Of a DNA stretch of 64,000 nt, positions 1 to 8,781 are shown piece after piece. The stretch covers positions 372,001 to 436,000 of the forward strand of contig NZ_JARJHU010000005.1 of the NCBI RefSeq assembly GCF_029269825.1, given 5' to 3'. The notes beneath the pieces were generated by a model. The model was given only the letters and a program-made list of their open reading frames with translations. It did not search any database and had not been told where the DNA came from. Position numbers and translations under genes: made by a program. Origin of the DNA: Pedobacter sp. JY14-1 (GTDB lineage Bacteria; Bacteroidota; Bacteroidia; Sphingobacteriales; Sphingobacteriaceae). Every line of letters starts with the position of its first letter. Positions within the stretch are counted from its first letter, which is position 1.

Positions 1-774
1 ATCGGTGTAGCCAGCAACAATAATGTCGTTTTTACTATCAACCAATGTCTCTATCGCTGAATTATTGGATAAACCTGTTGAGCCGAGGTTAAATTTCCAA
101 ATCACATTACCATCGGGATCATATTTTACCACCAAACCATCATAGGTTCCTTTTGCGGTAACCACACCTTCTACGTCAGGTGATCCTCCAAACCTAAATG
201 CAGCGATCAAATTTCCGGCGTCATCGCTGGACACTTTATGCCCTGTTTGTGCATCCTCATATATCAGCACTCTGTCCGGGTCTATTGGAATATTTTTGCT
301 GCCGCTTTCGACTAATTTCTCCCACAACACGTTTCCATCGTTGTCAAGATGCAAAATAAAAGCATCTGAATAACCGTTTGCATTGTTGTGCGGAACCTTA
401 GGGGGTCTCTCTCCAATCACGGTGATGTTGCCGTTACGGTCAAGGTCAAGCCAATTTCCGGTGCCACTAAATGACTTTGCCCAAACAAGAGTACCTGCCG
501 CGCTATATTTAGCAACAAACCCGCTGGCAATTACTCCGAGGGTAAATATATCTGGAGAAGGGTCGAAATCAACGTTATTTGTTTTAGCGCTGAAACCGCC
601 AATGACGTAACTATTGCCCTGACTATCCAGTTTTACAACAGAACCATAAGCGTTAGCTTCCTCACCCCCAACATTTAGCATCAAACTCGGCGCCACAGGG
701 ATCTTTTGCCCAAATCCGCAGAGAGGTAGTGCACCAAGCAAAACAATAACACAAAATAATCTACTGAGAATCAT
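1..774 (-). CDS. Secreted SBBP-like beta-propeller protein, C-terminus beyond left edge
   Basis: This frame is open on the minus strand from an ATG at 774 to the window edge, 258 codons without a stop, so the gene is cut by the window. It starts with a signal peptide (charged-poor hydrophobic stretch ending at GFGQ, residues 1-23). The rest repeats blades of the form KLDSQGNSYVIGGF, LDLDRNGNITVIGE, SDDAGNLIAAF and DSKNDIIVAGY, the pattern of SBBP repeats (seven-bladed beta-propeller). Such proteins are usually secreted or cell-surface in Bacteroidota; the ligand cannot be told. The other partial frames in the region are out of phase and lack this periodicity. Family assignment is from the repeats seen; function is unknown. 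Confidence 0.85.
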   Translation of the reverse strand, partial: MILSRLFCVIVLLGALPLCGFGQKIPVAPSLMLNVGGEEANAYGSVVKLDSQGNSYVIGGFSAKTNNVDFDPSPDIFTLGVIASGFVAKYSAAGTLVWAKSFSGTGNWLDLDRNGNITVIGERPPKVPHNNANGYSDAFILHLDNDGNVLWEKLVESGSKNIPIDPDRVLIYEDAQTGHKVSSDDAGNLIAAFRFGGSPDVEGVVTAKGTYDGLVVKYDPDGNVIWKFNLGSTGLSNNSAIETLVDSKNDIIVAGYTD

Positions 775-861
775 TGACTTGTAATCTTCAAGTTAAAAAG
801 ACTATTTCATTTTTCCTATCTTTAGTTAAACAAGTTTTGCTGACATCTAAATTGCTCTTCT

Positions 862-1408
862 ATGTCAAAAAAGATTTACCTGTTCATCGTCGCTTTCTGC
901 CTGCTGAATTCATCTATTGCCAGGCAGGCCAAATCGGACAAAATCACAAGCGAGAGGATCGCGGCCGAGAAACTCGTTTCAACGGTCAATCCCAGCGACA
1001 CATTGCTCGAAATCCTGACCAGGCGCATACGCAATTTCACTTTTCTGCAACAAACAATGAATTATGCACCGCTCAGTTATGCCAGTCCCCCGTTTTGTGA
1101 GCTCGGCAGTCCAAAAGATGGTTATATCTTATCCGCGGACATTCAGCCTAACTTTGTCATTGGCGGGAAAAGGTGGTCGGTTCCAGTCCATTTGACAGCC
1201 AGGTATAAAGTCCGGATATTTCGTGACGATGAACAGGCGGGGGACCGTTCATTGCCAGTCAGGACGCCGAGCTTTATGCCAGGGTTCACCGCCTTCTATC
1301 CTCTTCAAAGGTATTTGCAATATCTACTATCAGCAAAGCTACAGCTTTGTAAGGATAGGTGTTGCGCTGGGATTTTTTGTCGCACCAGGCATGATCGGTA
1401 ACAAGTAG
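862..1408 (+). pseudogene. Outer-membrane-type protein with internal deletion and frame change
   Basis: A signal peptide (MSKKIYLFIVAFCLLNSS) begins a secreted protein that reads well to about residue 140 (FMPGFTAFYPL). The reading frame then becomes implausible and stops at 1401. In the next frame a convincing C-terminal strand appears, IYYQQSYSFVRIGVALGFFV, ending at a stop at 1408. The simplest reading is an outer-membrane beta-barrel gene that lost its middle by an out-of-phase deletion near 1305-1325. The joined product would be only about 180 residues and would lack most strands. The beta-barrel idea is inference from the alternating hydrophobic/polar terminal strand. Confidence 0.55.
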
Positions 1409-1482
1409 CATGACAACGTTCTTGCCCGGAAACTGGTCATAAAACTTCAGGTAAGTACCCCGGAATAAACAATAACAAATAG

Positions 1483-2304
1483 ATGAATACCCAAACCAAA
1501 CTCCATCAACTGATCATTTATTTCACGCTCGCGTACCTTATTAGCTGGATTATCTGGTTCCCCCTTTACAGCCCGGCCTTTGGCGTAAATGGCTTGCCCG
1601 TGCTGCCGCTTCATCATGGCATCGGTGGTCTCGGCCCGATGATCGCATCCTTGATCTGCACCCGGGTGTTTGAAGGTGAACAGGGACTAAAAATCCTTGT
1701 TCGGCAAATGGGGAAATTCAAGCCAATGCTTTACGTCGCCATTGCTTTGCTCGCTCCTTTCCTGCTTGCAGGGATCGCAGCTGTTATCAATCAGCTGCTG
1801 AATCATCACCCGGTTGAGTTGCCAGGGCTTTTTGTTGCCAAGGAATTTCCGGAGTTTAATTTTATTGGGTTTCTGCTCTACAACCTACTGTTTTTCGGGT
1901 TCGGTGAAGAAGTAGGCTGGCGAGGTTTTGCGTTGCCACGTTTGCAAGCCCGGTATAACGCTTTGTGGTCAAGTCTCGTCCTCACGTTTTTCTGGGCTTT
2001 GTGGCACTGGCCACTGTTTTTGTACCGTCCCGGATTTATAGACATGGGTATTGCCGGAACCTTCGGCTGGATATTCAGCCTGCTCACCGGCAGTGTGCTG
2101 TTGACCTGGCTTTATAATAGTTCAAAAGCCAGCATACTGGTATGTGCTATTTTTCATTCTACGATTGACATCGCGTTCCTGGCAGACTTTACCGATCAGA
2201 ATATCATTAATTATATGGGTATGCTAATTACTGTGTGGGGGATCGCGACCATTATGATTTTTAAGCCTAAAAATTTATCGACCACTGAAAAGATCAAATT
2301 ATGA
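1483..2304 (+). CDS. CPBP family intramembrane glutamic endopeptidase
   Basis: A 273-residue polytopic membrane protein of the CPBP (CAAX protease and bacteriocin-processing, formerly abortive infection) family. The family signature is visible: GFGEEVGWRGF with the paired glutamates at 142-143 and arginine at 147, then WALWHWPLF with histidine 175, and a third motif AIFHSTID near 225. About seven hydrophobic segments span the length, from residues 10-28 to 240-258. Family members cleave substrates within the membrane or process peptides; the substrate here is unknown. The ATG at 1483 gives a normal N-terminus directly entering the first helix. It stands alone, with a gap of over 600 bases downstream. 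Confidence 0.88.
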   Translation: MNTQTKLHQLIIYFTLAYLISWIIWFPLYSPAFGVNGLPVLPLHHGIGGLGPMIASLICTRVFEGEQGLKILVRQMGKFKPMLYVAIALLAPFLLAGIAAVINQLLNHHPVELPGLFVAKEFPEFNFIGFLLYNLLFFGFGEEVGWRGFALPRLQARYNALWSSLVLTFFWALWHWPLFLYRPGFIDMGIAGTFGWIFSLLTGSVLLTWLYNSSKASILVCAIFHSTIDIAFLADFTDQNIINYMGMLITVWGIATIMIFKPKNLSTTEKIKL

Positions 2305-2610
2305 CCGAGACCTCCCCCCGGACGCATTATCATACAAATGGAAAAGCTCAGCTCCTATAAATGCATCAGTTAAATCAACCTTAAATTCACTCATACTCGC
2401 AACCCATATAGGTACCTAGCTTTTCCCTCATACGGCGAAGCAAAGCCCAAGGCCCTGTTGCCCGACTCGCAGGCGTACAGCATATTACACTCCACCCTCA
2501 TTCCTATTATCATTGACCAGCGTGAGTGCTGATATCAAGCAAAAATGCTATTTTCCTACATTGGTACAAGATTGACCGCACCATTGTCAGGAAACCAAAC
2601 ATAAGCTGCT
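2305..2610. other. Gap without an intact gene
   Basis: About 300 bases between the CPBP gene and the permease remnant. No frame gives a recognisable protein, and stops are frequent in all six frames. It probably holds the lost surroundings of the decayed permease gene that follows. Confidence 0.5.
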
Positions 2611-2760
2611 ATGTTTAAATAAAATCTCAAAATCGCATTGCGAAATCTAAGACAGCATCTATCATCAACATTGTTGGTCTGGCCATTGGACTGACCGCAA
2701 GTTTACTTTTGCTGCTGTACATATTCTATGAACTGAATTTTGACCGGCAGTCTCGCCACG
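2611..2760 (+). pseudogene. Remnant of FtsX/MacB-type ABC transporter permease (N-terminus)
   Basis: An ATG at 2611 begins MFK, then a TAA stop, then NLKIALRNLRQ in the same frame. After a one-base shift near 2650 the adjacent frame continues KTASIINIVGLAIGLTAS LLLLLYIFYELNFDR. Read together this is the start of a Bacteroidota FtsX/MacB-type permease: a short basic NLKIALRNLR segment, the first membrane helix, and the YELNFDR motif that opens the periplasmic domain. Beyond about 2755 the similarity is lost, and the roughly 800-residue protein is absent. This is clearly a decayed gene with one nonsense and one frameshift change within 50 bases. Confidence 0.75.
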
Positions 2761-2930
2761 ACTTTTTAGATCAGCATATTCTTGCAATCCTGAACCAGTG
2801 CCCATAGTATTTGCCCGCATTGGAACATTTTGTTCGGAACCGAACAAATGCTGAAACAAAAATGTGCTTTTCTGGTCAATAGATCAACATTTGCTCTGGC
2901 ACACAAAATGCCAGAACCCAGAAAATTTAT

Positions 2931-4286
2931 ATGCTAAAAAGATTCTCTATCCTGATCCTGGCTTCGGCCTTACTGCTAACAGCAACGCCTTCGGTTGCGC
3001 AATTACCGGCAAAGCTAGATAGTATTGTCCAAACCTACACAGGCCTTGGCGAATTCAATGGTACAGTTCTGGTTGCTCAAAGAGGTAAAATCCTTTTGAA
3101 TAAAGGGTACGGCCTGGCTGATCAGGATAAAGCATCACCCAACAAACCTGAAACCATATTCGGCATCGCTTCAATTACCAAAACATTTACATCCACACTG
3201 GTACTTAAACTTGCTGAGCAGAAGAAACTTGCGATCAGTGACAAGATCAATAAATATTTTCCGGAGTTAAGAAATTGCGGCAGCATAACGATCGGTCATT
3301 TGCTCAGCCACACCTCTGGAATCAGTGACAGGGCAATCGAAGAGAAGTTCAGGAACGTCGACCTGACGGCCAAAACATTAGAGGAGAAACTGATGATCGA
3401 ACTGGACAAAACGCCGCTTGCTTTAATCCCTGGGACGACTTTCAGCTACAGCAACCGCGGTTACTACTTACTAGGTTACCTGATTGCAAAAATAACCAAT
3501 ATGAGTTATGAGCAGGCTGTGAGCGCTTACATATTGAAACCATACCGATTAAAAAACAGCGGTTTTGACTTTGCAGCACTTCCCCAAAACCAGAGAGCCA
3601 AGGGCTATTGGGCCGAGAACGGGAAAAACTATGACAAAGAGACGCCATTAAACGACCCAAGGATCACGTTTGCTGCCGGAGCACTGTACTCGACAGTTGG
3701 CGATCTCTACCGCTGGCACCAGGTCTTACAACAAGGGAAGTTCATCAGCGAGAAAAGTCAGGACCTCGCGTATAAAAAGTATTCTCCGACTTATGGTTAT
3801 GGTTTTCAGATTGACTCCGTCAACGGGCAGCAACTCGTATCCCATAGCGGTGGCTTTTGGGGTTTCAGAAGTAATTTTGCAAGAATCCCAAAAGACGATA
3901 TCTGCGTAATTCTGTTGTCCAATCATGAGGTTTCAGGATTGGGTGAGATCACCAGAAACTTACTACAAGCCGTCTACCATCTACCTGTGAAATTGCCAGT
4001 AAAGCGCATTCCAGTCCAGGTGTCCAGAGAAATCCTGGAAAGGTATACCGGCAACTATGAAATTTCGGCGCCGCCACTAAAACTAGAAGTTAAACTTGAG
4101 GAAAAAGGCCTTGTAGTTTACCCATTTCAGGGGCCAAAATCCGAACTGGCCGCATTGGATGCATCCCATTTCTATGATATGCTTCAGGAAAGCATTGAGA
4201 TCACCTTTGAAGAGCAAAACGGAGAAAAGCAGATGCGAATCAAAATCAATGGTAATGAAAGGATCGCTTTAAAAAAGGGAGAATGA
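2931..4286 (+). CDS. Secreted serine hydrolase, beta-lactamase (class C) fold
   Basis: A 451-residue protein with a signal peptide (residues 1-23, ending PSVA). The three class C beta-lactamase/DD-peptidase motifs are present: S81-I-T-K84 with the nucleophilic serine, Y173-S-N175, and H305-S-G-G308. A C-terminal domain of about 110 residues after 340 resembles the lipocalin-like or DUF3471-type tails common in this family. Members act as esterases, D-aminopeptidases or penicillin-binding hydrolases in the periplasm; the substrate cannot be read from sequence. It lies just after the permease remnant and alone in its orientation. Two further members of the same fold lie at 13813 and 15405. Confidence 0.88.
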   Translation: MLKRFSILILASALLLTATPSVAQLPAKLDSIVQTYTGLGEFNGTVLVAQRGKILLNKGYGLADQDKASPNKPETIFGIASITKTFTSTLVLKLAEQKKLAISDKINKYFPELRNCGSITIGHLLSHTSGISDRAIEEKFRNVDLTAKTLEEKLMIELDKTPLALIPGTTFSYSNRGYYLLGYLIAKITNMSYEQAVSAYILKPYRLKNSGFDFAALPQNQRAKGYWAENGKNYDKETPLNDPRITFAAGALYSTVGDLYRWHQVLQQGKFISEKSQDLAYKKYSPTYGYGFQIDSVNGQQLVSHSGGFWGFRSNFARIPKDDICVILLSNHEVSGLGEITRNLLQAVYHLPVKLPVKRIPVQVSREILERYTGNYEISAPPLKLEVKLEEKGLVVYPFQGPKSELAALDASHFYDMLQESIEITFEEQNGEKQMRIKINGNERIALKKGE

Positions 4287-4348
4287 CTACTCACCCATGT
4301 GAAAATGCGTTTCATCTTCCAGGAATAACATTACCGAACAGTGGCCGT

Positions 4349-5158
4349 TCAGTAGTTAAAAATAACCTCTACCCCATCAGTAACGTATTCGATCTTCTGT
4401 AACTGCCTATTGTCTATTGTATAGTTAAACGCCTTCGTTTTGGTTTCCTGCAAGGTCCCATTCACAATTAGCTTGGTGATAATTTTTTTTGGCAATTTAT
4501 TGAGCCGGCTTAATAATGGGTAATTAAAAAAGGTATAATCTGGTTGAACCAGGTGCCAAAAATCCAGCACAGCCCATGGCAAGAATTGCAGCTCTACACT
4601 GTAATCAGAGAAGTAATACTCTATTTTCCGGTTTGGCTGAGCAGGGTAGGTAATTGCCGCCTTAGTTAACATACCTTGTCCGTCATATTCATAAGTGGAT
4701 GTGGCTACCAGGTTGCTTTTGAACTCATCGAATTGCAGATACTTCATTGATTTCAAAGTGCCTGTAGCATTGTAATCAAAATCAAGTCGAGAGCCGTGAT
4801 GCTCATCGTTGATCACAACTTCCTCTATGTTGCTGATCTGTCCGGCTGTATTATAACTGAATTTATTCTTTTTAATATCGTCTTTGGTAATATCAATAAG
4901 TACGCTGTTTTGATAAGAAAACTTGCGGATGTGCCCGCCTGCGTTTTGTAGCCCGCCTATCGTTTTTTTCAGCGAGCCGTCGGAATTATAAGTAAACTCT
5001 TCTTTTGCTGAGTTGCTCCAGTTTGTAGATTTCAATGGTGTGCCGGTTGGCTTTACATTAACTACAGGCGCAAGATCAGGCTTTGTGGCGTCTTTAGTAC
5101 ATGCAGTTTGCAAAGTAAGGATGGTGAATACGGTAGCAGTAAGGATTTGGTATTTCAT
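4349..5158 (-). CDS. Lipoprotein with RHS/DUF4595-like strand repeats
   Basis: A 269-residue protein starting MKYQILTATVFTILTLQTAC, a lipoprotein signal with lipobox QTAC, so the mature protein begins at the cysteine at 20. The body carries short repeated units such as EFTYNSDGSLKKTIGG, KFSYNTAGQISNIEE and DFDYNATGTLKSMKY, the Y/F-x-Y-N-x-x-G-x-L pattern of the RHS-like DUF4595 lipoproteins of Bacteroidota. These are surface or periplasmic proteins of unknown role. The gene converges on the serine hydrolase upstream. The start is fixed by the signal peptide. Family call is by pattern only. Confidence 0.75.
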   Translation of the reverse strand: MKYQILTATVFTILTLQTACTKDATKPDLAPVVNVKPTGTPLKSTNWSNSAKEEFTYNSDGSLKKTIGGLQNAGGHIRKFSYQNSVLIDITKDDIKKNKFSYNTAGQISNIEEVVINDEHHGSRLDFDYNATGTLKSMKYLQFDEFKSNLVATSTYEYDGQGMLTKAAITYPAQPNRKIEYYFSDYSVELQFLPWAVLDFWHLVQPDYTFFNYPLLSRLNKLPKKIITKLIVNGTLQETKTKAFNYTIDNRQLQKIEYVTDGVEVIFNY

Positions 5159-5245
5159 GTGTAAACGATAGTAATCTCGTAATTGGAGACGTCAGTTGCA
5201 GCAGGTTCGTAACGGGTACCGCCAAATAAATTATTCAAACCATAC

Positions 5246-5464
5246 TTATTTTATGGTCAGTTGCATGTGAGTATGTTGTCTGCCGGACAGCATTACAGAA
5301 TGCTTTTCGACGAAGCCTAAATCGCTGTAAAGGCGTTTTGCTTGTAGCTCGCCAGGCCGCCCACCAAGAAGCTTTTGGAAAGCAGCATACCAATTTCGGG
5401 CACATATTCCAGCCAGATGGGACCTCATACGCCACGGCATTGGATATTTTTGTATTATTACCAT
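5246..5464 (-). pseudogene. C-terminal fragment of a GNAT acetyltransferase
   Basis: The last 35 codons of this frame, ending at 5246, read AKRLYSDLGFVEKHSVMLSG followed by RQHTHMQLTIK. This is a typical GNAT C-terminus: the LY-x-x-LGF block that closes the acetyl-CoA site and a final strand. The upstream part of the frame has no GNAT character, and the acetyl-CoA-binding Q/RxxGxG/A loop is missing. The neighbouring frame is also open here, which suggests shifts. It is best read as a gene remnant. Confidence 0.5.
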
Positions 5465-5500
5465 TCAATTTACAAACCTCAGGGAATTCAGTGAACAGTA

Positions 5501-6352
5501 ATGCAAGACAGCTATAAAAAGATCGATCTGCTGGGAAAGCCTTTCCTGCAAAAGCTGGTGGTAAAACCGCCCTTTGCCTATGACTTCCCGGTAGAAGAAC
5601 GTGCCTGCTTTTTATATGTTTTACAGGGCGAAATGCAGTTTCAGTTTGAGGATGACCGGACCGATATTCCTGTTAACCATTCGCTGTTATTGAATTGCCT
5701 TAATCCGGGGAAACAAATTCGTAATACCAGAGACGCCGGCACGGGCGAAGTGGTCATCGTCACCTTTCACCCGGAAATCTTAAAGAAAGTTTATGAAAGG
5801 GAATTGCCGGCCATTATTCAACCAGGCAGATCTGTATCCAATCAATCTCAGGGCAGGATCAATAATGATTTTCTGATCCAGAAGTATATTGAGGGGCTGC
5901 TTTTTTATTTCGAGAATCCGTCACTGGTGAATGAGGAGCTATTGATCTTAAAACTGAAGGAAATCATCCTTTTATTATCCCAAACGCAGCAGGCTGATAC
6001 CATTCAGGTTATTTTATCCCAGCTTTTTTCTCCTGCAAAATTTTCCTTCAGACAAATTATTGAAGCTTATCTGTTCGCACAGATCAACATCGAAGAACTG
6101 GCGCAAAAAACCAACTTAAGTGTTTCGTCTTTCAAAAGAGAGTTCGCTAAATTGTATAACGATACGCCCGCAAATTATATGAGGAACAAAAAGCTGGAGA
6201 AAGCCGCGGAACTGCTTTTGGCTTCCGATAATCGCATTGCTGATATTGCCTATCAGTGTGGTTTTAATGATCTGGCTAATTTTACCAAAAGCTTTCACGA
6301 CAGGTACCAGCTCTCGCCAAGCCAATACCGGCTGAACCAAATTGCCAAGTAA
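5501..6352 (+). CDS. AraC family transcriptional regulator
   Basis: A 283-residue regulator. The N-terminal half has a cupin-like sensor (a strand-rich stretch with FLYVLQGEMQFQFED at about 37-51). The C-terminal 100 residues form the double helix-turn-helix AraC domain: IEELAQKTNLSVSSFKREF for the first HTH and IADIAYQCGFNDLANFTKSF for the second, followed by the SPSQYR end motif. It lies 87 bases upstream of, and in line with, an OsmC-family gene, so it probably controls that gene. A dyad in the gap (6400-6417) is a possible binding site. The start chosen gives a full sensor domain. Confidence 0.9.
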   Translation: MQDSYKKIDLLGKPFLQKLVVKPPFAYDFPVEERACFLYVLQGEMQFQFEDDRTDIPVNHSLLLNCLNPGKQIRNTRDAGTGEVVIVTFHPEILKKVYERELPAIIQPGRSVSNQSQGRINNDFLIQKYIEGLLFYFENPSLVNEELLILKLKEIILLLSQTQQADTIQVILSQLFSPAKFSFRQIIEAYLFAQINIEELAQKTNLSVSSFKREFAKLYNDTPANYMRNKKLEKAAELLLASDNRIADIAYQCGFNDLANFTKSFHDRYQLSPSQYRLNQIAK

Positions 6353-6399
6353 TTGAGCTGAATTACAAAACGTGTATGCTGTCTACGCTGCACCTTTGT

Positions 6400-6417
6400 A
6401 TTGTCAATATCGACAAT
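6400..6417 (+). promoter_or_regulatory. Dyad, possible operator before OsmC gene
   Basis: A perfect inverted repeat, ATTGTC-N6-GACAAT, sits 23 bases before the OsmC-family start codon. Its position between an AraC-type regulator gene and its presumed target suggests an operator. It could also be a chance dyad, since AraC sites are more often direct repeats. Confidence 0.4.
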
Positions 6418-6439
6418 CAAAATTTAATTCATCAACAAC

Positions 6440-6856
6440 ATGAAACGTACAGCAAAAGCACATTGGGAAGGCACCATTAAAGAAGGCAAAGGCCATTTAA
6501 GTACCCAAAGCGAAATTTTAAACCAAACCAACTACAGCTTCAAAACCCGCTTTACGGGCGAAGAAAAAGGCACCAACCCGGAAGAACTGTTGGCCGCGGC
6601 ACATGCCGGATGTTTTACCATGGCCGTGAGCTTAGGGTTAACAGAAAAGGGATTCAACCCTGCATCCCTGGATACCGAAGCAACTTTAGTAATGGAAGGA
6701 GCCAGTATCAAAAGTATCCATCTTGCGATTACAGGCGTGATGACTGGCGCCAGTGCAGCAGAATTTGAAGCAATTGTAAGCGGCGCAGAGAAAAATTGTC
6801 TGATCTCAAAAGTATTGAACATACCCCTCAGTTCAGAAGCTCATCTGGCATCTTAA
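6440..6856 (+). CDS. OsmC family peroxidase-like protein
   Basis: A 138-residue protein of the OsmC/Ohr family, which reduces organic hydroperoxides with a pair of cysteines in the cytoplasm. The two redox cysteines are visible: C58 in LLAAAHAGCFTM and C120 in AEKNCLISKVL. The N-terminus (KAHWEGTIKEGKGHL) and the length are those of the OsmC branch rather than Ohr. The AraC-family gene just upstream, on the same strand, is its probable regulator. The ATG is preceded by an A-rich Bacteroidota-type leader. Confidence 0.92.
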   Translation: MKRTAKAHWEGTIKEGKGHLSTQSEILNQTNYSFKTRFTGEEKGTNPEELLAAAHAGCFTMAVSLGLTEKGFNPASLDTEATLVMEGASIKSIHLAITGVMTGASAAEFEAIVSGAEKNCLISKVLNIPLSSEAHLAS

Positions 6857-6976
6857 TTTTCAGTTTTTTCTCATCTTGGGTTCCCACGGTTAACGAGTTT
6901 CGTGCTGTTTATAGCAGGTTCTGTCTACCAATTTATCAAGCAGCAGAAACTTAACTGGCAATAGGTACAACGCAAT

Positions 6977-7009
6977 TTAAGGAGAACGATCACCAGTCGT
7001 TCTCCTTAA
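6977..7009. terminator. Strong hairpin between convergent genes
   Basis: A perfect 13-base-pair stem (TTAAGGAGAACGA and its complement) with a 7-base loop lies between the OsmC gene and the convergent retropepsin-like gene. It overlaps the latter's stop codon at 7006. It can serve as a bidirectional transcription terminator, though the flanking U tract is short. Confidence 0.65.
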
Positions 7010-8319
7010 TTCACCAGAGCACAATTGAGCCTGTTTTTCCTGCGCTGGCGCCTGTACCTAACTAATCTTACAATTCCATAAGTGGCACCCGAAAGCAAAA
7101 CAAGGGCAGATGCGACGATCCGGATCATTTGAGTTTTGAACTCCGCGAAGGTCGCGTAGTTTTCGTTTTGCAGGGCATTTGGCTTGAGATAAATGATGCC
7201 TTTATGGTTATCTAAAACGACGTTGAACTGGTTAAGAACCTGATTGCCGAGCAAACTTTGCTTGGGATGGGGATACTTGGGGTTATTGACGTTTGTAACG
7301 ATATCCCGGAAAGACTTACCGCCGATTTTGACTTCCTCGATGCGGACGATGCGTTTGTTGCCCAGGCTTAGGATCTTCTCGAACTTGTTCCAAAGATCAT
7401 ATCGGTTGGTGAAGTCATCTCCGACAAGCATGGTGCCTTCCCGTCCGGTGTCAAAAAGGAAGTGGAACGGGTAGTAATGCTTTCCTACTTTCACCTGGAC
7501 TTCAAATCGCGGTCTGTCCTGGTAATAGATGACATCGTGTGCGCTGTATCCGGCGAGGTCCTTTTGAAGGGTGTCCGACAGGATCATGATTTGCTTCTCA
7601 TAGTCGATCTCAACGATCTTATCGCGAAGAAGGGAATTGCCGATGATCAGGTCCTCCCCTTCATCGAGGTTCCTGACCTGGACCAGCGGGACGTTTTTCC
7701 AGCTCAATCCCGCAATCTGGAGCTGGTTGCTGCTGGAGCTAGGTTCGTTTCGCGTGCCACTGGAGTTTTGTACAGAAATGGTCCCGTCAAATTTGACCTT
7801 GGCTATTTCCGCTGACGTGTGGTTAAGGGCCGTGATCCCCGCCCCGAAATCGAACATGATGGTTAGCTCCCGGCTGCCATTCAGTTTCCCTTTGAAGTAG
7901 ATCCGGCTGTCCTTCATGAAAAATGGTAAAGTATCTGCCTGTTGACTGGCTGTGTTCTGAATTCGCCCCGGGCTGATATTACTCTGGTAGTTTGCTGAGA
8001 TGCGGGTAAAGCAGCTGTCCTTTCCCTTCAATATGACAAAGTCACACGTCTTTCCGTACTGGGGCGTAAAAGAGATACAGTCCCGGTCGGTGATGAAAGT
8101 AACCTTGCGGTTTGCCCTGGGCACTTGCACAAAATAGGTATCGGGTCTCGCCTGAGGGCTTAAGGTCCAGCTGTCCTTGCTGAGTTCCCTGCCGTCACGG
8201 ATGCTGACCGTCGGCTTGCCTGAGCGGATGACCGGAAGCTGGGTCTGCGCGCTAAGTGGGTTGGATTCGGGCAACAGCAGGCCCAGCGCAAGAATTGCGC
8301 GAATGAGAAATGGTTTCAT
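7006..8319 (-). CDS. Two-domain retropepsin-like aspartyl protease with C-terminal membrane helix
   Basis: A 437-residue protein with an N-terminal signal peptide (to about residue 24, ending LSAQ). Two retropepsin-like units follow: the first has LTIMFDFGAGITAL near residue 155, the second FHFLFDTGREGTML near 290. Each has a later hydrophobic-hydrophobic-G strand (LIIGNSLL and SLLGNQVL). The second domain keeps the catalytic D-T-G triad, while the first has D-F-G, so activity may be altered or shared. A membrane helix with a basic tail (residues 400-437) ends the protein. It is the last gene of the ECF sigma operon that starts at 10317. Family is read from motifs; the substrate is unknown. 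Confidence 0.75.
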   Translation of the reverse strand: MKPFLIRAILALGLLLPESNPLSAQTQLPVIRSGKPTVSIRDGRELSKDSWTLSPQARPDTYFVQVPRANRKVTFITDRDCISFTPQYGKTCDFVILKGKDSCFTRISANYQSNISPGRIQNTASQQADTLPFFMKDSRIYFKGKLNGSRELTIMFDFGAGITALNHTSAEIAKVKFDGTISVQNSSGTRNEPSSSSNQLQIAGLSWKNVPLVQVRNLDEGEDLIIGNSLLRDKIVEIDYEKQIMILSDTLQKDLAGYSAHDVIYYQDRPRFEVQVKVGKHYYPFHFLFDTGREGTMLVGDDFTNRYDLWNKFEKILSLGNKRIVRIEEVKIGGKSFRDIVTNVNNPKYPHPKQSLLGNQVLNQFNVVLDNHKGIIYLKPNALQNENYATFAEFKTQMIRIVASALVLLSGATYGIVRLVRYRRQRRKNRLNCALVN

Positions 8320-8358
8320 TTTAGTGAAGTCTTTGTTGTCTTTCTGGTTTGCTTTGTG

Positions 8359-8781
8359 CTATTGCCGCCTTGTGGAATCGCTGACCTGCTTAACGATATA
8401 GTCGTTGATACGCCTGAAGTCGGCTTTGAATTTTTCAATAGCATCCGCACTGTTCTTGCTACGATCTGCGGTGATATTCAGCCTGCGGCCCTTGGCGTAA
8501 ACTTTGCAATTTCTGCCGTCGTTGAAGGTGACTGCGACCGTGTCACCGCTTTTTGTTAAAACGCTGTTGGTTTGGCTCCAGGTTTTGATGTAGGAAAGAA
8601 CGCTGGCGGATTTCTCAATTGGGTAGCTGGCCATCAGGGAGCTTTGCCGGTCGTCCTCGGTGTAGGTTATAGTCGTCCGCGACGGGTTATTGTAATCCCG
8701 GCTGATCACGTAATTACCGATCAGGTAGATCCCGACAATAATTGCGGTCAGTACAAAGATGATAATTATTGGCTTTTTCAT
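8359..8781 (-). CDS. Membrane-anchored protein of unknown function
   Basis: A 140-residue protein with one N-terminal membrane helix (residues 4-26) and a soluble, probably periplasmic domain of alternating polar strands. No known domain is recognised. Its start codon overlaps the stop of the preceding gene by four bases (ATGA), so the two are translationally coupled. It belongs to the sigma/anti-sigma operon running from 10317 down to 7006, with 39 bases to the protease gene. A role in membrane stress sensing together with the neighbours is inference from position only. Confidence 0.7.
   Translation of the reverse strand: MKKPIIIIFVLTAIIVGIYLIGNYVISRDYNNPSRTTITYTEDDRQSSLMASYPIEKSASVLSYIKTWSQTNSVLTKSGDTVAVTFNDGRNCKVYAKGRRLNITADRSKNSADAIEKFKADFRRINDYIVKQVSDSTRRQ

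Noticed and set aside
383..610. Plus-strand open frame of 75 codons
   Set aside because: It lies antisense inside the propeller gene that fills 1-774 on the minus strand and shows no family pattern.
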